38,963 bases of DNA from Streptomyces sp. NRRL S-337. Lineage in GTDB: Bacteria; Actinomycetota; Actinomycetes; Streptomycetales; Streptomycetaceae. The DNA lies in assembly GCF_000720175.1 (NCBI RefSeq), contig NZ_JOIX01000088.1, positions 1 through 38,963 of the forward strand, written 5' to 3'. The notes under the pieces were generated by a model, which searched no databases, had not been told where the DNA came from, and saw nothing but the letters and a program-made list of their open reading frames with translations. Position numbers and translations under genes: made by a program. Shown piece after piece: positions 1 to 7,536 of this stretch (positions are counted from its first letter, which is position 1; the number at the start of each line of letters is the position of its first letter).

Positions 1-80
1 CCAAGGCCATGAACGACATGGCCGCCAACCACGAAGACGCTGACCACTCGGCCAAGTCCGGCCTTGAGGGCGGTAAGTGA
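1..80 (+). CDS. 3' end of a small protein upstream of a polymorphic toxin
   Basis: Only the last 25 codons are present, reading in frame from base 3 to a TGA at 78-80. The tail is hydrophilic (MNDMAANHEDADHSAKSG). The TGA overlaps the ATG of the toxin gene by one base (TGATG), so the two are probably translationally coupled. The position directly before a gene with a helical, WXG100-like N-terminus suggests a small type VII secretion partner or chaperone. That role is inferred from context, because too little of the protein is visible to assign a family. Confidence 0.6.
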   Translation, partial: KAMNDMAANHEDADHSAKSGLEGGK

Positions 81-1237
81 TGGGCGCTGCCGACAAGGCC
101 AAGGAGATCGTCCAAGACCTCACGGGCATGTGGTGGCCTGAGGGCGACGAGGACGAACTCCGGGAGGCAGCCCGCGCTTGGCGCACCTTCGCCGACGACG
201 TCGAGGACTGTACGGCCGCCTGCCACAAGAAGGCCCAGGACGTCATCGACAACAACAAGGGCAAGTCGATCGAGGCGTTCGGGGAGTTCTGGCGCAAGTA
301 CCACGGCGGCGGCAAGGGCTACCTCGACGACGTGGCCACCGCCGCCCGCGACATGGCCAAGGCCCTGGACAAGTACGCCGACCAGGTCGCCGAGGCCAAG
401 AAGAAGATCGAGCACGAGCTGGAGATCGCCGGCGCGGTACTGGTCGCCGGAACGGCCCTGGCCCTCTTCACCGGCGGAATCAGCGAAGTCGCAGCAGCCG
501 GCGCCACCGAAGCGATCGTCGCCGCAGCAAGCTCCGCCGGCATCGCCGTCTCCGCCACCGTCGCCGAGATCGCCGGAACGGTCCTGGCAACCGCCGCCAT
601 CGGCGGCATAGAAGCCATCACCGTCGACGTGGTCGTCGCCCAGGGCGGCCGCAACCTCCTCGGAGACCAGAAGGGCATCAACCTCAAGGAGGCCACCGTA
701 GCCGGCGTGTCCGGCATATTGCTGGGAGGCGCCTTCGGCGGTGCACGCAGCGCAGCAACACGCATCGCCGAGGGCCCGGAGATCAATAGCGTAGGTAACA
801 TTCGCTGGGGTGAGGGCGGAGGCGGCACCACCCTGCTCAGAGACAAATACAAGACACCGGTCACAGAAGATCTGCACAAACTGATTAACCCGGGAGGGGG
901 CAGAGTTAACTGCCGGGCCTGCGCGCTCGCCGTGGACCGGACCCTGGAGGGCGCGCCGGCATCTGCCCTGCCGGGCATCAAGCGCGGCGCACTAAGGACT
1001 CTTGAGCAGAATTTTCCTGGGAAACACTTCCGGCCCCGCTCCTTCTCATGGATCGTACGCGACCTCAAGAACGCTGGTGACGGCGCAAGGGCGATCGTCT
1101 ACGGCAGCGATGAGGATGGCGGTCACGTCTTCAACATCATCAACCGCGATGGCGACGTCATCTTCCTGGACGGGCAGAATGGGCATGCCAGTCACGCCTA
1201 TAATTGGGATAGCTATCAATACATGAGGACGAACTAA
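80..1237 (+). CDS. Polymorphic toxin with WXG100-like N-terminus and papain-fold (Tox-PL) C-terminal domain
   Basis: This is a 385-residue protein starting at ATG 80; a GTG at 77 is the alternative. Residues 1-110 are helical with a tryptophan-rich start (Trp18, Trp19) and resemble WXG100/LXG trafficking modules of type VII effectors. Residues 115-230 are Ala/Gly-rich and hydrophobic, as in pre-toxin transmembrane segments. The C-terminal 115 residues fit the papain-fold toxin family Tox-PL: Cys278 in VNCRACA, His349 in GGHVFN, and Asp364 with Gln366 in FLDGQNG. Members of that fold act as glutamine deamidases or proteases on intracellular targets. The next gene, overlapping by one base, looks like its immunity protein. 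The activity itself is inferred from the family. Confidence 0.78.
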   Translation: MGAADKAKEIVQDLTGMWWPEGDEDELREAARAWRTFADDVEDCTAACHKKAQDVIDNNKGKSIEAFGEFWRKYHGGGKGYLDDVATAARDMAKALDKYADQVAEAKKKIEHELEIAGAVLVAGTALALFTGGISEVAAAGATEAIVAAASSAGIAVSATVAEIAGTVLATAAIGGIEAITVDVVVAQGGRNLLGDQKGINLKEATVAGVSGILLGGAFGGARSAATRIAEGPEINSVGNIRWGEGGGGTTLLRDKYKTPVTEDLHKLINPGGGRVNCRACALAVDRTLEGAPASALPGIKRGALRTLEQNFPGKHFRPRSFSWIVRDLKNAGDGARAIVYGSDEDGGHVFNIINRDGDVIFLDGQNGHASHAYNWDSYQYMRTN

Positions 1238-1503
1238 TGCTGGACCATGCCGCAGCCCTCAAGATCGCCGAAGACCTACTGAAGCAGGAAACCGGCCCAT
1301 ACGATCCAGAAATGTCCATCGACTACGAGCGGGTCAGGGAGAAGAACGGCATTTTCATTGCACCCTTCAACAGCGTGGAATACCTGGAGACGCGGGAGCC
1401 GCTGGACATGGTGCCGGATTGCTGGCCGATTCTTGTTGACCTCAAGTCAGGTGAGGCGCGTCTCGGCACACTGGAAGACAGGCCGCTATGGCGAGAGAGC
1501 TAG
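1237..1503 (+). CDS. Imm35-like immunity protein
   Basis: This 88-residue protein starts at ATG 1237, whose A is also the last base of the toxin's TAA stop. The sequence has the layout of Imm35/YrhB-like immunity proteins: an N-terminal helix (AALKIAEDLL), a central strand with an aromatic Asn-Ser pair (APFNSVEYLET), and a C-terminal strand pair around PILVDLKSGEARLG. Small acidic immunity proteins of this kind bind and block the cognate toxin tip in the producer cell. Tight overlap with the Tox-PL gene strongly supports the pairing. The exact immunity family is read by eye. Confidence 0.72.
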   Translation: MLDHAAALKIAEDLLKQETGPYDPEMSIDYERVREKNGIFIAPFNSVEYLETREPLDMVPDCWPILVDLKSGEARLGTLEDRPLWRES

Positions 1504-1518
1504 GACCCAACAGCTGAG

Positions 1519-1545
1519 GAATCCCCTGACAGCGTGAGGGGATTC
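1519..1545 (+). terminator. Hairpin after the toxin-immunity pair
   Basis: GAATCCCCT (1519-1527) pairs perfectly with AGGGGATTC (1537-1545) across a 9-nt loop, starting 15 bp after the immunity stop codon. No T-tract follows, which is common for actinobacterial terminators. It separates the toxin pair from the kinase gene downstream. Confidence 0.6.
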
Positions 1546-1599
1546 TCTGAGGTGGAGCTACATGTCTTGCTAGTTTCAGGCCATCGCCAAGGAGGCCCA

Positions 1600-2457
1600 G
1601 TGTCATCCACTCTTCCTGTCAGCGCCCGGGTTGATCTGCGAGTTGAATCGGTTGATGAGGTGCTCGCCGAGGTCGAGCGCGCTCTTCAAACGCAGTTGGA
1701 CAGAGCCACGCTGGTGCGCAAGCGGCGATCGCTGGGCGCACGTACGGACCGCGACACCTGGGTACGGGTTGAGCGGCGCCACGTCGACAAGATCAGCAGT
1801 CAAGGTTGGAACGGCACCGAATGTGCTGCCCTCCTGGAGGGAGTGGCCCATCCGCAGTGGCACCGAGGCGCTGCATGGAGACAGCCTGAGGACGCCGTGA
1901 TGTGGCGGGTCGACGAGACAGACCTTCTGCCCAGTGAGCCCGTCGGCAGCAGTGTCCTCGCCGCCGACCCCGCGCTGTCGGACGACTGGTGGCAGGCGTT
2001 CAACAGGTCCTTGGATGCCTTGGCCAAGCAACACACGAGGCGCGTCGCCACTCCGGACACCGTGATGATTACGCAGAGCGGTGTCGCTGAGGCGATCCAC
2101 CGTTTTCTCCCCGGTGGTGTCGACGTGACGGTGGAGCGGTGGCAGCCGGCACACGCGGATCTCAACTGGGCGAACATGACCGGGCCGGAGTTCTGCCTGT
2201 TCGACTGGGAAGACTGGGGCATGGCTCCTCAAGGGTTGGATGCCGCGTCGTTGTGGGGCAACTCTCTCGCCGTCCCGGCTTTGGCCGAGCGAGTCCGCCA
2301 CGAGCGGCGCCACGATCTGGAGAGCCGGGACGGCAAGCTGATGACCTTGTTCGTCTGCGCGAAGATTCTGGCCCCGGACGCCCACCCCGAGGACCCTCGG
2401 CTTGAACCCGCACGTCTCACAGCCACGCAGGTGGCAGCGGACCTTCAGAGAGGCTGA
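1600..2457 (+). CDS. Aminoglycoside phosphotransferase-fold kinase (APH family)
   Basis: This is a 285-residue protein. GTG 1600 was chosen because GGAGG at 1591-1595 lies just upstream; an in-frame start at 1534 would fall inside the hairpin above. The C-terminal half carries the APH/choline-kinase catalytic loop HADLNWAN (His185, Asp187, Asn192) and the metal-binding FDWED (Asp202). The substrate cannot be read from the sequence; many such actinobacterial proteins are not antibiotic-resistance enzymes. Its last 13 bases overlap, tail to tail, the end of the aldo/keto reductase gene. A truncated, frameshifted relative lies inverted at 9088-9647. Confidence 0.75.
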   Translation: MSSTLPVSARVDLRVESVDEVLAEVERALQTQLDRATLVRKRRSLGARTDRDTWVRVERRHVDKISSQGWNGTECAALLEGVAHPQWHRGAAWRQPEDAVMWRVDETDLLPSEPVGSSVLAADPALSDDWWQAFNRSLDALAKQHTRRVATPDTVMITQSGVAEAIHRFLPGGVDVTVERWQPAHADLNWANMTGPEFCLFDWEDWGMAPQGLDAASLWGNSLAVPALAERVRHERRHDLESRDGKLMTLFVCAKILAPDAHPEDPRLEPARLTATQVAADLQRG

Positions 2458-3305
2458 CGAACTTGCTGTTCGCAGAGGAGCCGCCGGTAGGCACAGAGCC
2501 TGGCCGGGTGGACCTCGTACCGCAGGGCGTCGATGAGTTCCCCGAGGTGGGAAGGGCTGTCCGTACCGACGGCGACTCTTCCCACTCGCGGTAGCCCGTA
2601 GGCCGCACGGAACGCGGCCTGTACGGCTGACAGGCCGTCATGCGGAGCCTGGATGAACATCCGTGGGTCCAGCTTGCCCCACAGTGGCTGTGTCGCGCTG
2701 CCCCCGAAGGGGCTCATGCCCCAGAGCTGGTCTGGGGCGAGGTCCCAGTGGGTCGCCAGAGCTTCGGACGCTTCCAGGACATCGATTCCGGCGAGGAGGC
2801 CCGCACGGACCATGATTACATCTGGTCTGGGCAGGGTGCGGTCCACGAGACCGGTCAATGAGCGAGGATCCCATGAGGCAATGCCCCAGCCTCCACACAG
2901 CCCGTCTGTCGCGGCCCTCTCCACGGCAGCGCATGCCACACCCAGCCTGTCCTGGGCGGCTGACGAGGAGCTGTTCACCGAGCGTTCTGGATTGTGGAGG
3001 AACACGAGATCCGGGGCACGGCCCAAGTCACGGTTGCTCTGCTCCACGGCTTCCCGAAGATGTGCGGGATCGAGAGAGTGCTCGGCCTGGCCGGCGGCTG
3101 GGAAGAAGCCGACCTTGGTGGAGAGCCAGAAGCGGGGGAGAAGCTCGCGTCCGGCGGCCGCCAAGGCGGTGTGGGCGGAGAAGCCGTGGTAGTTGAAGCT
3201 GGTGTCGATCGAGTCGACGCCCAGATCCAGGGCGCTCGTCAGGATCCGGCGCTCGTAGCGAGACCGGTGTAGCCCAAGAACAATTCGGGGGTCACGCTCG
3301 CGCAC
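2445..3305 (-). CDS. Aldo/keto reductase
   Basis: This 286-residue protein starts at GTG 3305, with a purine-rich GGAGGAGGA site just ahead. The aldo/keto reductase tetrad is complete: Asp34 and Tyr39 in DSIDTSFNYH, Lys64 in LSTKVG, His104 in LVFLHNP. It would therefore be an NADPH-dependent carbonyl reductase, or a dehydrogenase in the reverse direction, acting on an unknown substrate. The start lies 67 bp inside the 3' end of the JmjC gene, so the two are translationally coupled. Together with the small peptide gene upstream, this suggests a role in modifying a peptide or small metabolite made by this operon. Confidence 0.85.
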   Translation of the reverse strand: MRERDPRIVLGLHRSRYERRILTSALDLGVDSIDTSFNYHGFSAHTALAAAGRELLPRFWLSTKVGFFPAAGQAEHSLDPAHLREAVEQSNRDLGRAPDLVFLHNPERSVNSSSSAAQDRLGVACAAVERAATDGLCGGWGIASWDPRSLTGLVDRTLPRPDVIMVRAGLLAGIDVLEASEALATHWDLAPDQLWGMSPFGGSATQPLWGKLDPRMFIQAPHDGLSAVQAAFRAAYGLPRVGRVAVGTDSPSHLGELIDALRYEVHPARLCAYRRLLCEQQVRQPL

Positions 3306-4450
3306 AGCTCCTCCTCCACCAGAATCTTCGCCAGTGCCTCCACCTCGGCACCCACCAGTCGAGCAGCCTCGTTCAGTCGCACGGGGTGGCCGCTCAGAAG
3401 CAAGCGGAGCCCGGGCAGTGCCTTGGCCGCGAAGGTGAGTTTCTTGCCCGCAGCCACCACGGCGACCGTTTCGCCGTCCTGCGTGATCACGGGTGGGAAC
3501 TCGCTGACGCAGGCCACGGCCCCAAGAGGGCCGAAGATGTCCAGGAACGGGACGTGGCGTCCGGGGGGAGCTTCCCGTTCGCGGAGCCGGAGGAACTCTG
3601 CTGGGTCGCGGGCGTCGATGAGCCGGGAGGCCGCGGCGGTCAGAGCCATCCGCTGGGCCCGCTGCTCGTCGACGCTGCCCCAGCGATCAAGGTCGTAGCG
3701 AAACACCTCTTCCTGCCGGGACCAGTCGGCGAGCCAGGTCAGCCAGCTCACGGCGGTGCGCTTGGCGAAGCCGAAGGTCACGTGGGTGCTGTGGCCGCCG
3801 CCTCGGCCTACGCGCGTGGCTGCATGCCAGTAGCCGCGCGGGATGTGCATCACGTCGCGGGCCTTCATGGTGCCGGTCCATACGATCTCTTCGCTGGGGG
3901 TGTTGTTCCGCTCAGCGTCTCGGAACATCGGAACGGGCCGGGAGGCACCGCGCACCTCCCACTGTTTCTCGCCCGCGAGCTGCACGATGAGGACGTCGTG
4001 GTCGTCCCAGTGCAGGTCGAAGCCAGACGCGTCGTTCGTGGTCAGATAGACGTTCGCCTGGACGTGTTCCCGGGACCACCACTGCATGGCCCGGCACACC
4101 ACCTCCATCGTGGGGTCGAAGACGTTCGACTGGTCCAGGACCAGCGTCGCCCCCTCACGCAGCAGGCTGCCCACACGGCGCATGTCCGCCATCGGTATCG
4201 CCTGCCCTCGCGGCGTGACCTGCCGGTTCAGGTACGCATCAGGGTGCAGCTCCTCCCCACCCTTGAAGAACCGGAACTGCGGGTTGGCCAGGCTTCGGCG
4301 CATGACCATGTCCAGCAGCCGCGAAGGCGTGAGCAGCCTCGTCACGACTTCGCAATCACTGATGCTTCCGCGAGCGAACTCCCTTCCGAGCTGGGCAGGG
4401 CCGTCCCATCCAAGTGCCTCTTCGACGGCACGGACCAAACGGTGCTCCAT
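3239..4450 (-). CDS. JmjC/cupin-4 type Fe(II)/2-oxoglutarate-dependent oxygenase
   Basis: This 403-residue protein starts at ATG 4450 behind GGAGGGAG. A double-stranded beta-helix at about residues 90-230 holds the iron triad: His147 and Asp149 in LHWDDHD, His209 in RGYWHAA. The C-terminal half is helical with a winged-helix-like end, as in the ribosomal-protein hydroxylases (ROXA, MINA53, NO66). Members of that family hydroxylate His or Arg side chains of proteins or peptides. Here the gene lies between a 53-residue peptide gene and an aldo/keto reductase, all leftward. That makes the small peptide the obvious candidate substrate, but this is inference. Confidence 0.83.
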   Translation of the reverse strand: MEHRLVRAVEEALGWDGPAQLGREFARGSISDCEVVTRLLTPSRLLDMVMRRSLANPQFRFFKGGEELHPDAYLNRQVTPRGQAIPMADMRRVGSLLREGATLVLDQSNVFDPTMEVVCRAMQWWSREHVQANVYLTTNDASGFDLHWDDHDVLIVQLAGEKQWEVRGASRPVPMFRDAERNNTPSEEIVWTGTMKARDVMHIPRGYWHAATRVGRGGGHSTHVTFGFAKRTAVSWLTWLADWSRQEEVFRYDLDRWGSVDEQRAQRMALTAAASRLIDARDPAEFLRLREREAPPGRHVPFLDIFGPLGAVACVSEFPPVITQDGETVAVVAAGKKLTFAAKALPGLRLLLSGHPVRLNEAARLVGAEVEALAKILVEEELCASVTPELFLGYTGLATSAGS

Positions 4451-4536
4451 GATTCGTTTCTCCCTCCTTGCGCCAGACGCGGGACGTGGGAGGCGGAGGG
4501 GCGGTATGCGCCGCCCCTCCGCCGGAGAACTAGCGG

Positions 4537-4698
4537 CTACTCGACGTGGTTCAGCCCGTCTCCGCCCGGCCACGGGCCGTCACCCGACGAGCCCTGCCCA
4601 GGGTCGGAGGCGTTGCTGTCATGCCGGTCACGGACGCTCGTAAGGACTTCCACAGCGACCAGGAGGCCCTCCTCGACGGAGAGCTGCTTCTCTTGCAC
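4537..4698 (-). CDS. 53-residue candidate precursor peptide
   Basis: GTG 4698 is preceded by AAGGAG with a 6-nt spacer, and an in-frame stop lies farther upstream, so the open frame is short and well delimited. The product has an acidic, amphipathic first half (QLSVEEGLLVAVEVL) followed by RDRHD and a Gly/Ser/Asp/Pro-rich second half with a single Trp43 (GDGPWPGGDG), ending HVE. This leader-like plus flexible-core layout is what RiPP precursors look like. It ends 86 bp before the JmjC start. The ribosome site and operon position are seen directly; precursor function is inferred. I know no family for it. Confidence 0.5.
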   Translation of the reverse strand: MQEKQLSVEEGLLVAVEVLTSVRDRHDSNASDPGQGSSGDGPWPGGDGLNHVE

Positions 4699-4861
4699 TT
4701 CGTGCTCCTTCCTCTTCCGGTTTCCCGACCGTTTCGGGCGGGACGTCTATGACGTGCGGAGGCGCTGGTGATGTGGAGCAGAGGCGCCCGGGGAGACACA
4801 GGGGGCAGGCATGGGGCGACGCTGAAGAGCTGGGCGCCGTACAGCAGGCAGCACGCAGCGC

Positions 4862-5215
4862 TCAGCGGCGGCGCAGGAACCCTCCTGACGCTCGGTGCCT
4901 TCCTCCGGGGCGTCCGCCAGACGATTCCGCTTCAGCAGGAACTCCGATCTGCGCAGACTCGGCCGACCCGTCGCTGAGCAGGAGGGATTCCCAGACCTGG
5001 TCCTGAAGTTTCTGGATGCACGGTCCGCAGGCGTACATCGGCGCCTTGGCGCCGGCCACGCTTACGGGACCGATCCACAGGACCCGGGTCCACTGCTGGC
5101 CGCAATAAAGCCAGCAGTAACCATCGACCCAATGGTTGCGGTCGTCGGTGGCCGCCGGGGCAGGCAGGCCACCACGGGCGAAGTCGGCGATGCCGGGGAT
5201 CACCCTGTACGGCAT
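4862..5215 (-). CDS. Small Cys-motif (possible zinc-binding) protein, unknown function
   Basis: This is a 117-residue product from ATG 5215; GTG 5233 is an alternative. Its core carries Cys34 and Cys38 (YCWLYC) and Cys63 and Cys66 (ACGPC), a C-x3-C then C-x2-C spacing that could bind one zinc ion. The surroundings are aromatic (WVDGYCWLYCGQQW, VLWIGPV). The C-terminal 30 residues are Gly/Arg-rich and disordered. It lies 163 bp upstream of the peptide gene in the same direction, so it may belong to that operon or be independent. I do not recognise a named family. The start is uncertain because there is no strong ribosome site. Confidence 0.45.
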   Translation of the reverse strand: MPYRVIPGIADFARGGLPAPAATDDRNHWVDGYCWLYCGQQWTRVLWIGPVSVAGAKAPMYACGPCIQKLQDQVWESLLLSDGSAESAQIGVPAEAESSGGRPGGRHRASGGFLRRR

Positions 5216-5521
5216 GGCCAGTTCCAGAAACACGACGTGACCCCCAAGAGCAGCTGGGCTGGACGGCCAGGGGGAGAGGCCCGCTGTTGTCTGCGTCGGC
5301 GTGCCGGAGCCGCCTGCTGTGAAAACAGCAGCGGCACTCGACGCCGCAGCGGGACAGCAGCCGGTAGGCACAGCATCTGGATCTCGCGGATCCCGCTGAC
5401 GTCCTCGATCACGAGCGATTCCCCTTCGGCCAGTTCCCTGGTTGGAGGACCGATAGTGTCCGAGCCCGCCTGGACCGCATCACCTCGTATGCGGACGCTC
5501 TCGAAGACGTCCTGGGACGTT
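5216..5521. other. Gap without a clear gene; possible coding remnant
   Basis: No intact gene was found here. On the minus strand, 5372-5512 reads with protein-like composition (DVFESVRIRGDAV, then GESLVIEDVSGIREIQ), but it has no upstream start and turns Pro/Arg-rich near 5370. It may be the residue of a gene that once ran into the Cys-motif protein. Confidence 0.2.
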
Positions 5522-6214
5522 TCAGCGCGCCGCGAAGCTCTCCAAAATCCGCAGAACCTGCGCTGTGTCCGCCAGATCAGAGAGCACTACGTCCGCCCCG
5601 GCAGCAGCCAGTTCTTCAGGACTGTGAACGCCTGAAGCAACCGCGACGATCCCGGACCCCGTGGCAAGAGCAGCTTGGACATCCCGCGGCGTGTCCCCCA
5701 CCAGCGCCACCGGCACGTCAGCCCGCACCCCACGGACTCGCCGGGCTCGCTCGCGGGCAACCCCCACAAGGTCGGGACGCTGCTCCGCGTCAGCCCCGTA
5801 GGCCCCAACAGCCAAGTCCAGCAAGGAACCCAGGTGAAACGCCGACAGTTTCACGTGTGCGTTGGCCGCGATGTTGCCCGTCAGAACGGACGAGACCCAG
5901 CCGTCATGCGCCGAAGCCGCCTTGAGGGCGTCGCGCACTCCAGGGAGGACGGTCCCTCGCCTACCGAGAATCTCCAGGCGTTCCTCCCCGGCACGGGCAA
6001 GCGCGGTTTCGACGGCGGCCCAGTCCGGCTCAGGCAGACCGTGGCGCATGAACAGTTCCCGCATGATCAGGCGATCCGTTCGCCCCTCCGTCCGCGCCGG
6101 CCCGGCCGGCGGGCCTCCTGCCAACGCCGAGAACGCAGCGGCGTAGATCTCCTTGCTCACCCCTGCGTTCTCGATGAGCGTGTGGTCGATGTCCCACAGG
6201 ACGATGAGCTCCAT
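5522..6214 (-). CDS. HAD-superfamily hydrolase
   Basis: This is a 230-residue protein from ATG 6214, where the HAD fold begins at once (MELIVLWDIDHT). A start at 6301 would add 29 residues with no recognisable fold. Motif I has nucleophile Asp8 and Asp10 (WDIDHTL), motif II is the Ser/Thr of VLTGN, and motif IV is VGDTPRDV. The helical cap follows motif I, as in phosphoglycolate-phosphatase-like (subclass I) enzymes. These hydrolyse phosphate esters of small metabolites; the substrate is not visible. The gene diverges from the XRE/PLD gene with an 85-bp gap. Confidence 0.8.
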   Translation of the reverse strand: MELIVLWDIDHTLIENAGVSKEIYAAAFSALAGGPPAGPARTEGRTDRLIMRELFMRHGLPEPDWAAVETALARAGEERLEILGRRGTVLPGVRDALKAASAHDGWVSSVLTGNIAANAHVKLSAFHLGSLLDLAVGAYGADAEQRPDLVGVARERARRVRGVRADVPVALVGDTPRDVQAALATGSGIVAVASGVHSPEELAAAGADVVLSDLADTAQVLRILESFAAR

Positions 6215-6299
6215 GCCGTCAGGGTAGGGATCGGCTACAGCCCCACCTTTCGAGAACGTCCCAAAACGTCCTTGCCGGATCACGACCGCCTCGACTTTC

Positions 6300-7082
6300 A
6301 TGACATCCGTGAACGAGCGACTTCACTCCGTACTCGCCCAACGCGGCGTCTCGCCCGAGTCGCTCGCCGAAGCCTGCGAGGTGGATCCCAAAACCGTCGG
6401 TCGCTGGCTCGGCGGGCGCGTGCCTCACCGGAGACACCGCTTCCGTGCCGCGCAGCTCCTACGTGTGGAAGAGACGTTCCTGTGGCCCACTCCTCCTCCG
6501 CACGGCAGCCGCCCTGACGCCGGATTAGGCACCGAGCTCGTCGGCAGCTACCAGAACCGCGCCAGCGTCCCCCGAGACATGTGGCTCCAGCTACTGATGG
6601 AGGCCCAGGAGCAGATCTGCGTACTCGTCTTCTCCGGGACCTTCTTTGCCCAGTCCAACCCCCACGTCGCCAAGATGCTCGCCGAGCGCGCAGCCGCCGG
6701 CGTCCGGGTACGCCTGTGCTTCGGTGACCCGAGTGGCCAGGCTGTCGCTCTCCGGGGCCGCGAGGAAGGCATCGGCGACACCCTCGCAGCCAAGATCCGC
6801 GCCTCCCTGACCTACTACCGCCCCCTACTCCCCGAGGCAGGCTGTGATGTGCGGCTGCACGACACCACGCTGTACGCCTCCCTCTTCCGCTACGACGACA
6901 ACCTGCTCGTCAACCCCCACGTCTGGGGCCAGCCGGCCAGCGCCAATCCACTCCTCCACCTCAAGCGGGCTGACGCCACAGGGTGGTTCGACAACTACGC
7001 TCAATGCTTCGAAGCAGTCTGGGCCGACGCACGGCCCTGGACCCCCGACCAGGAGGGCACCGCCGTACATGGGCAGGACTGA
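6300..7082 (+). CDS. XRE-type helix-turn-helix protein with PLD-like (DUF5919-type) domain
   Basis: This 260-residue protein has an N-terminal helix-turn-helix at residues 6-40 (RGVSPESLAEACEVDPKTVGRW). The remainder resembles a phospholipase-D-like fold (QICVLVFSGTFF, GVRVRLCFGDP, HDTTLYASLFRYDDNLLVN). No canonical HxKxxxxD motif is present, so this domain is probably a ligand sensor, not an enzyme. Its 3' end overlaps the Nudix gene by 14 bp, so the pair is co-translated. It may sense a nucleotide-type ligand that the Nudix protein handles, which is inferred from the pairing. Confidence 0.75.
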   Translation: MTSVNERLHSVLAQRGVSPESLAEACEVDPKTVGRWLGGRVPHRRHRFRAAQLLRVEETFLWPTPPPHGSRPDAGLGTELVGSYQNRASVPRDMWLQLLMEAQEQICVLVFSGTFFAQSNPHVAKMLAERAAAGVRVRLCFGDPSGQAVALRGREEGIGDTLAAKIRASLTYYRPLLPEAGCDVRLHDTTLYASLFRYDDNLLVNPHVWGQPASANPLLHLKRADATGWFDNYAQCFEAVWADARPWTPDQEGTAVHGQD

Positions 7083-7536
7083 GTACTACAACGACCCCAC
7101 CGCCCCCAAGGCGAACACCCTCATCCCCGCCAGCAATCTCCTCGTCGTCGACGACGACGGCGCGATCCTGCTTCAGCGACGCCGCGACACGGGCCAGTGG
7201 GCCCTCCCCGGCGGCGCCCAGGACATCGGGGAGACCGCGGCACAGTGCGCGGTGCGCGAATGCCTGGAGGAAACCGGCATCGTTGCCGAGATCACCGGCT
7301 TCCTCGGCGTCTACACCAATCCCCACCACATCGTCGCTTACACCGACGGTGAGATCCGCCAGCAGTACGAGAACACCTACATCGGCCGCCCGGTCAGCGG
7401 TGAGCCCACCATCAACAACGAGGCCGACGGCGTCCGCTTCGTCCGGCCTGCGGACCTCGATCAGTACGACATCCATCCCAGCATGCGCCAGCAGATCGGC
7501 GACTACCTCGCCGGCACTTACCCCTACCTCGGCTGA
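7069..7536 (+). CDS. Nudix hydrolase
   Basis: This is a 155-residue protein from ATG 7069, with AGGAGG at 7051-7056 inside the upstream gene. The full Nudix box is present (GAQDIGETAAQCAVRECLEE followed by TGI), matching Gx5Ex7REUxEExGU. It would hydrolyse a nucleoside diphosphate linked to another moiety, using Mg2+ held by the REcLEE glutamates. The specific substrate is not readable. It sits behind the XRE/PLD sensor and meets the HD-domain gene tail to tail with a 13-bp overlap. Confidence 0.88.
   Translation: MGRTEYYNDPTAPKANTLIPASNLLVVDDDGAILLQRRRDTGQWALPGGAQDIGETAAQCAVRECLEETGIVAEITGFLGVYTNPHHIVAYTDGEIRQQYENTYIGRPVSGEPTINNEADGVRFVRPADLDQYDIHPSMRQQIGDYLAGTYPYLG

Noticed and set aside
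2445..7536. Two tail-to-tail gene overlaps of exactly 13 bp (2445-2457 and 7524-7536)
   Set aside because: Overlapping convergent ends are common in compact high-GC genomes; the equal length appears to be chance.
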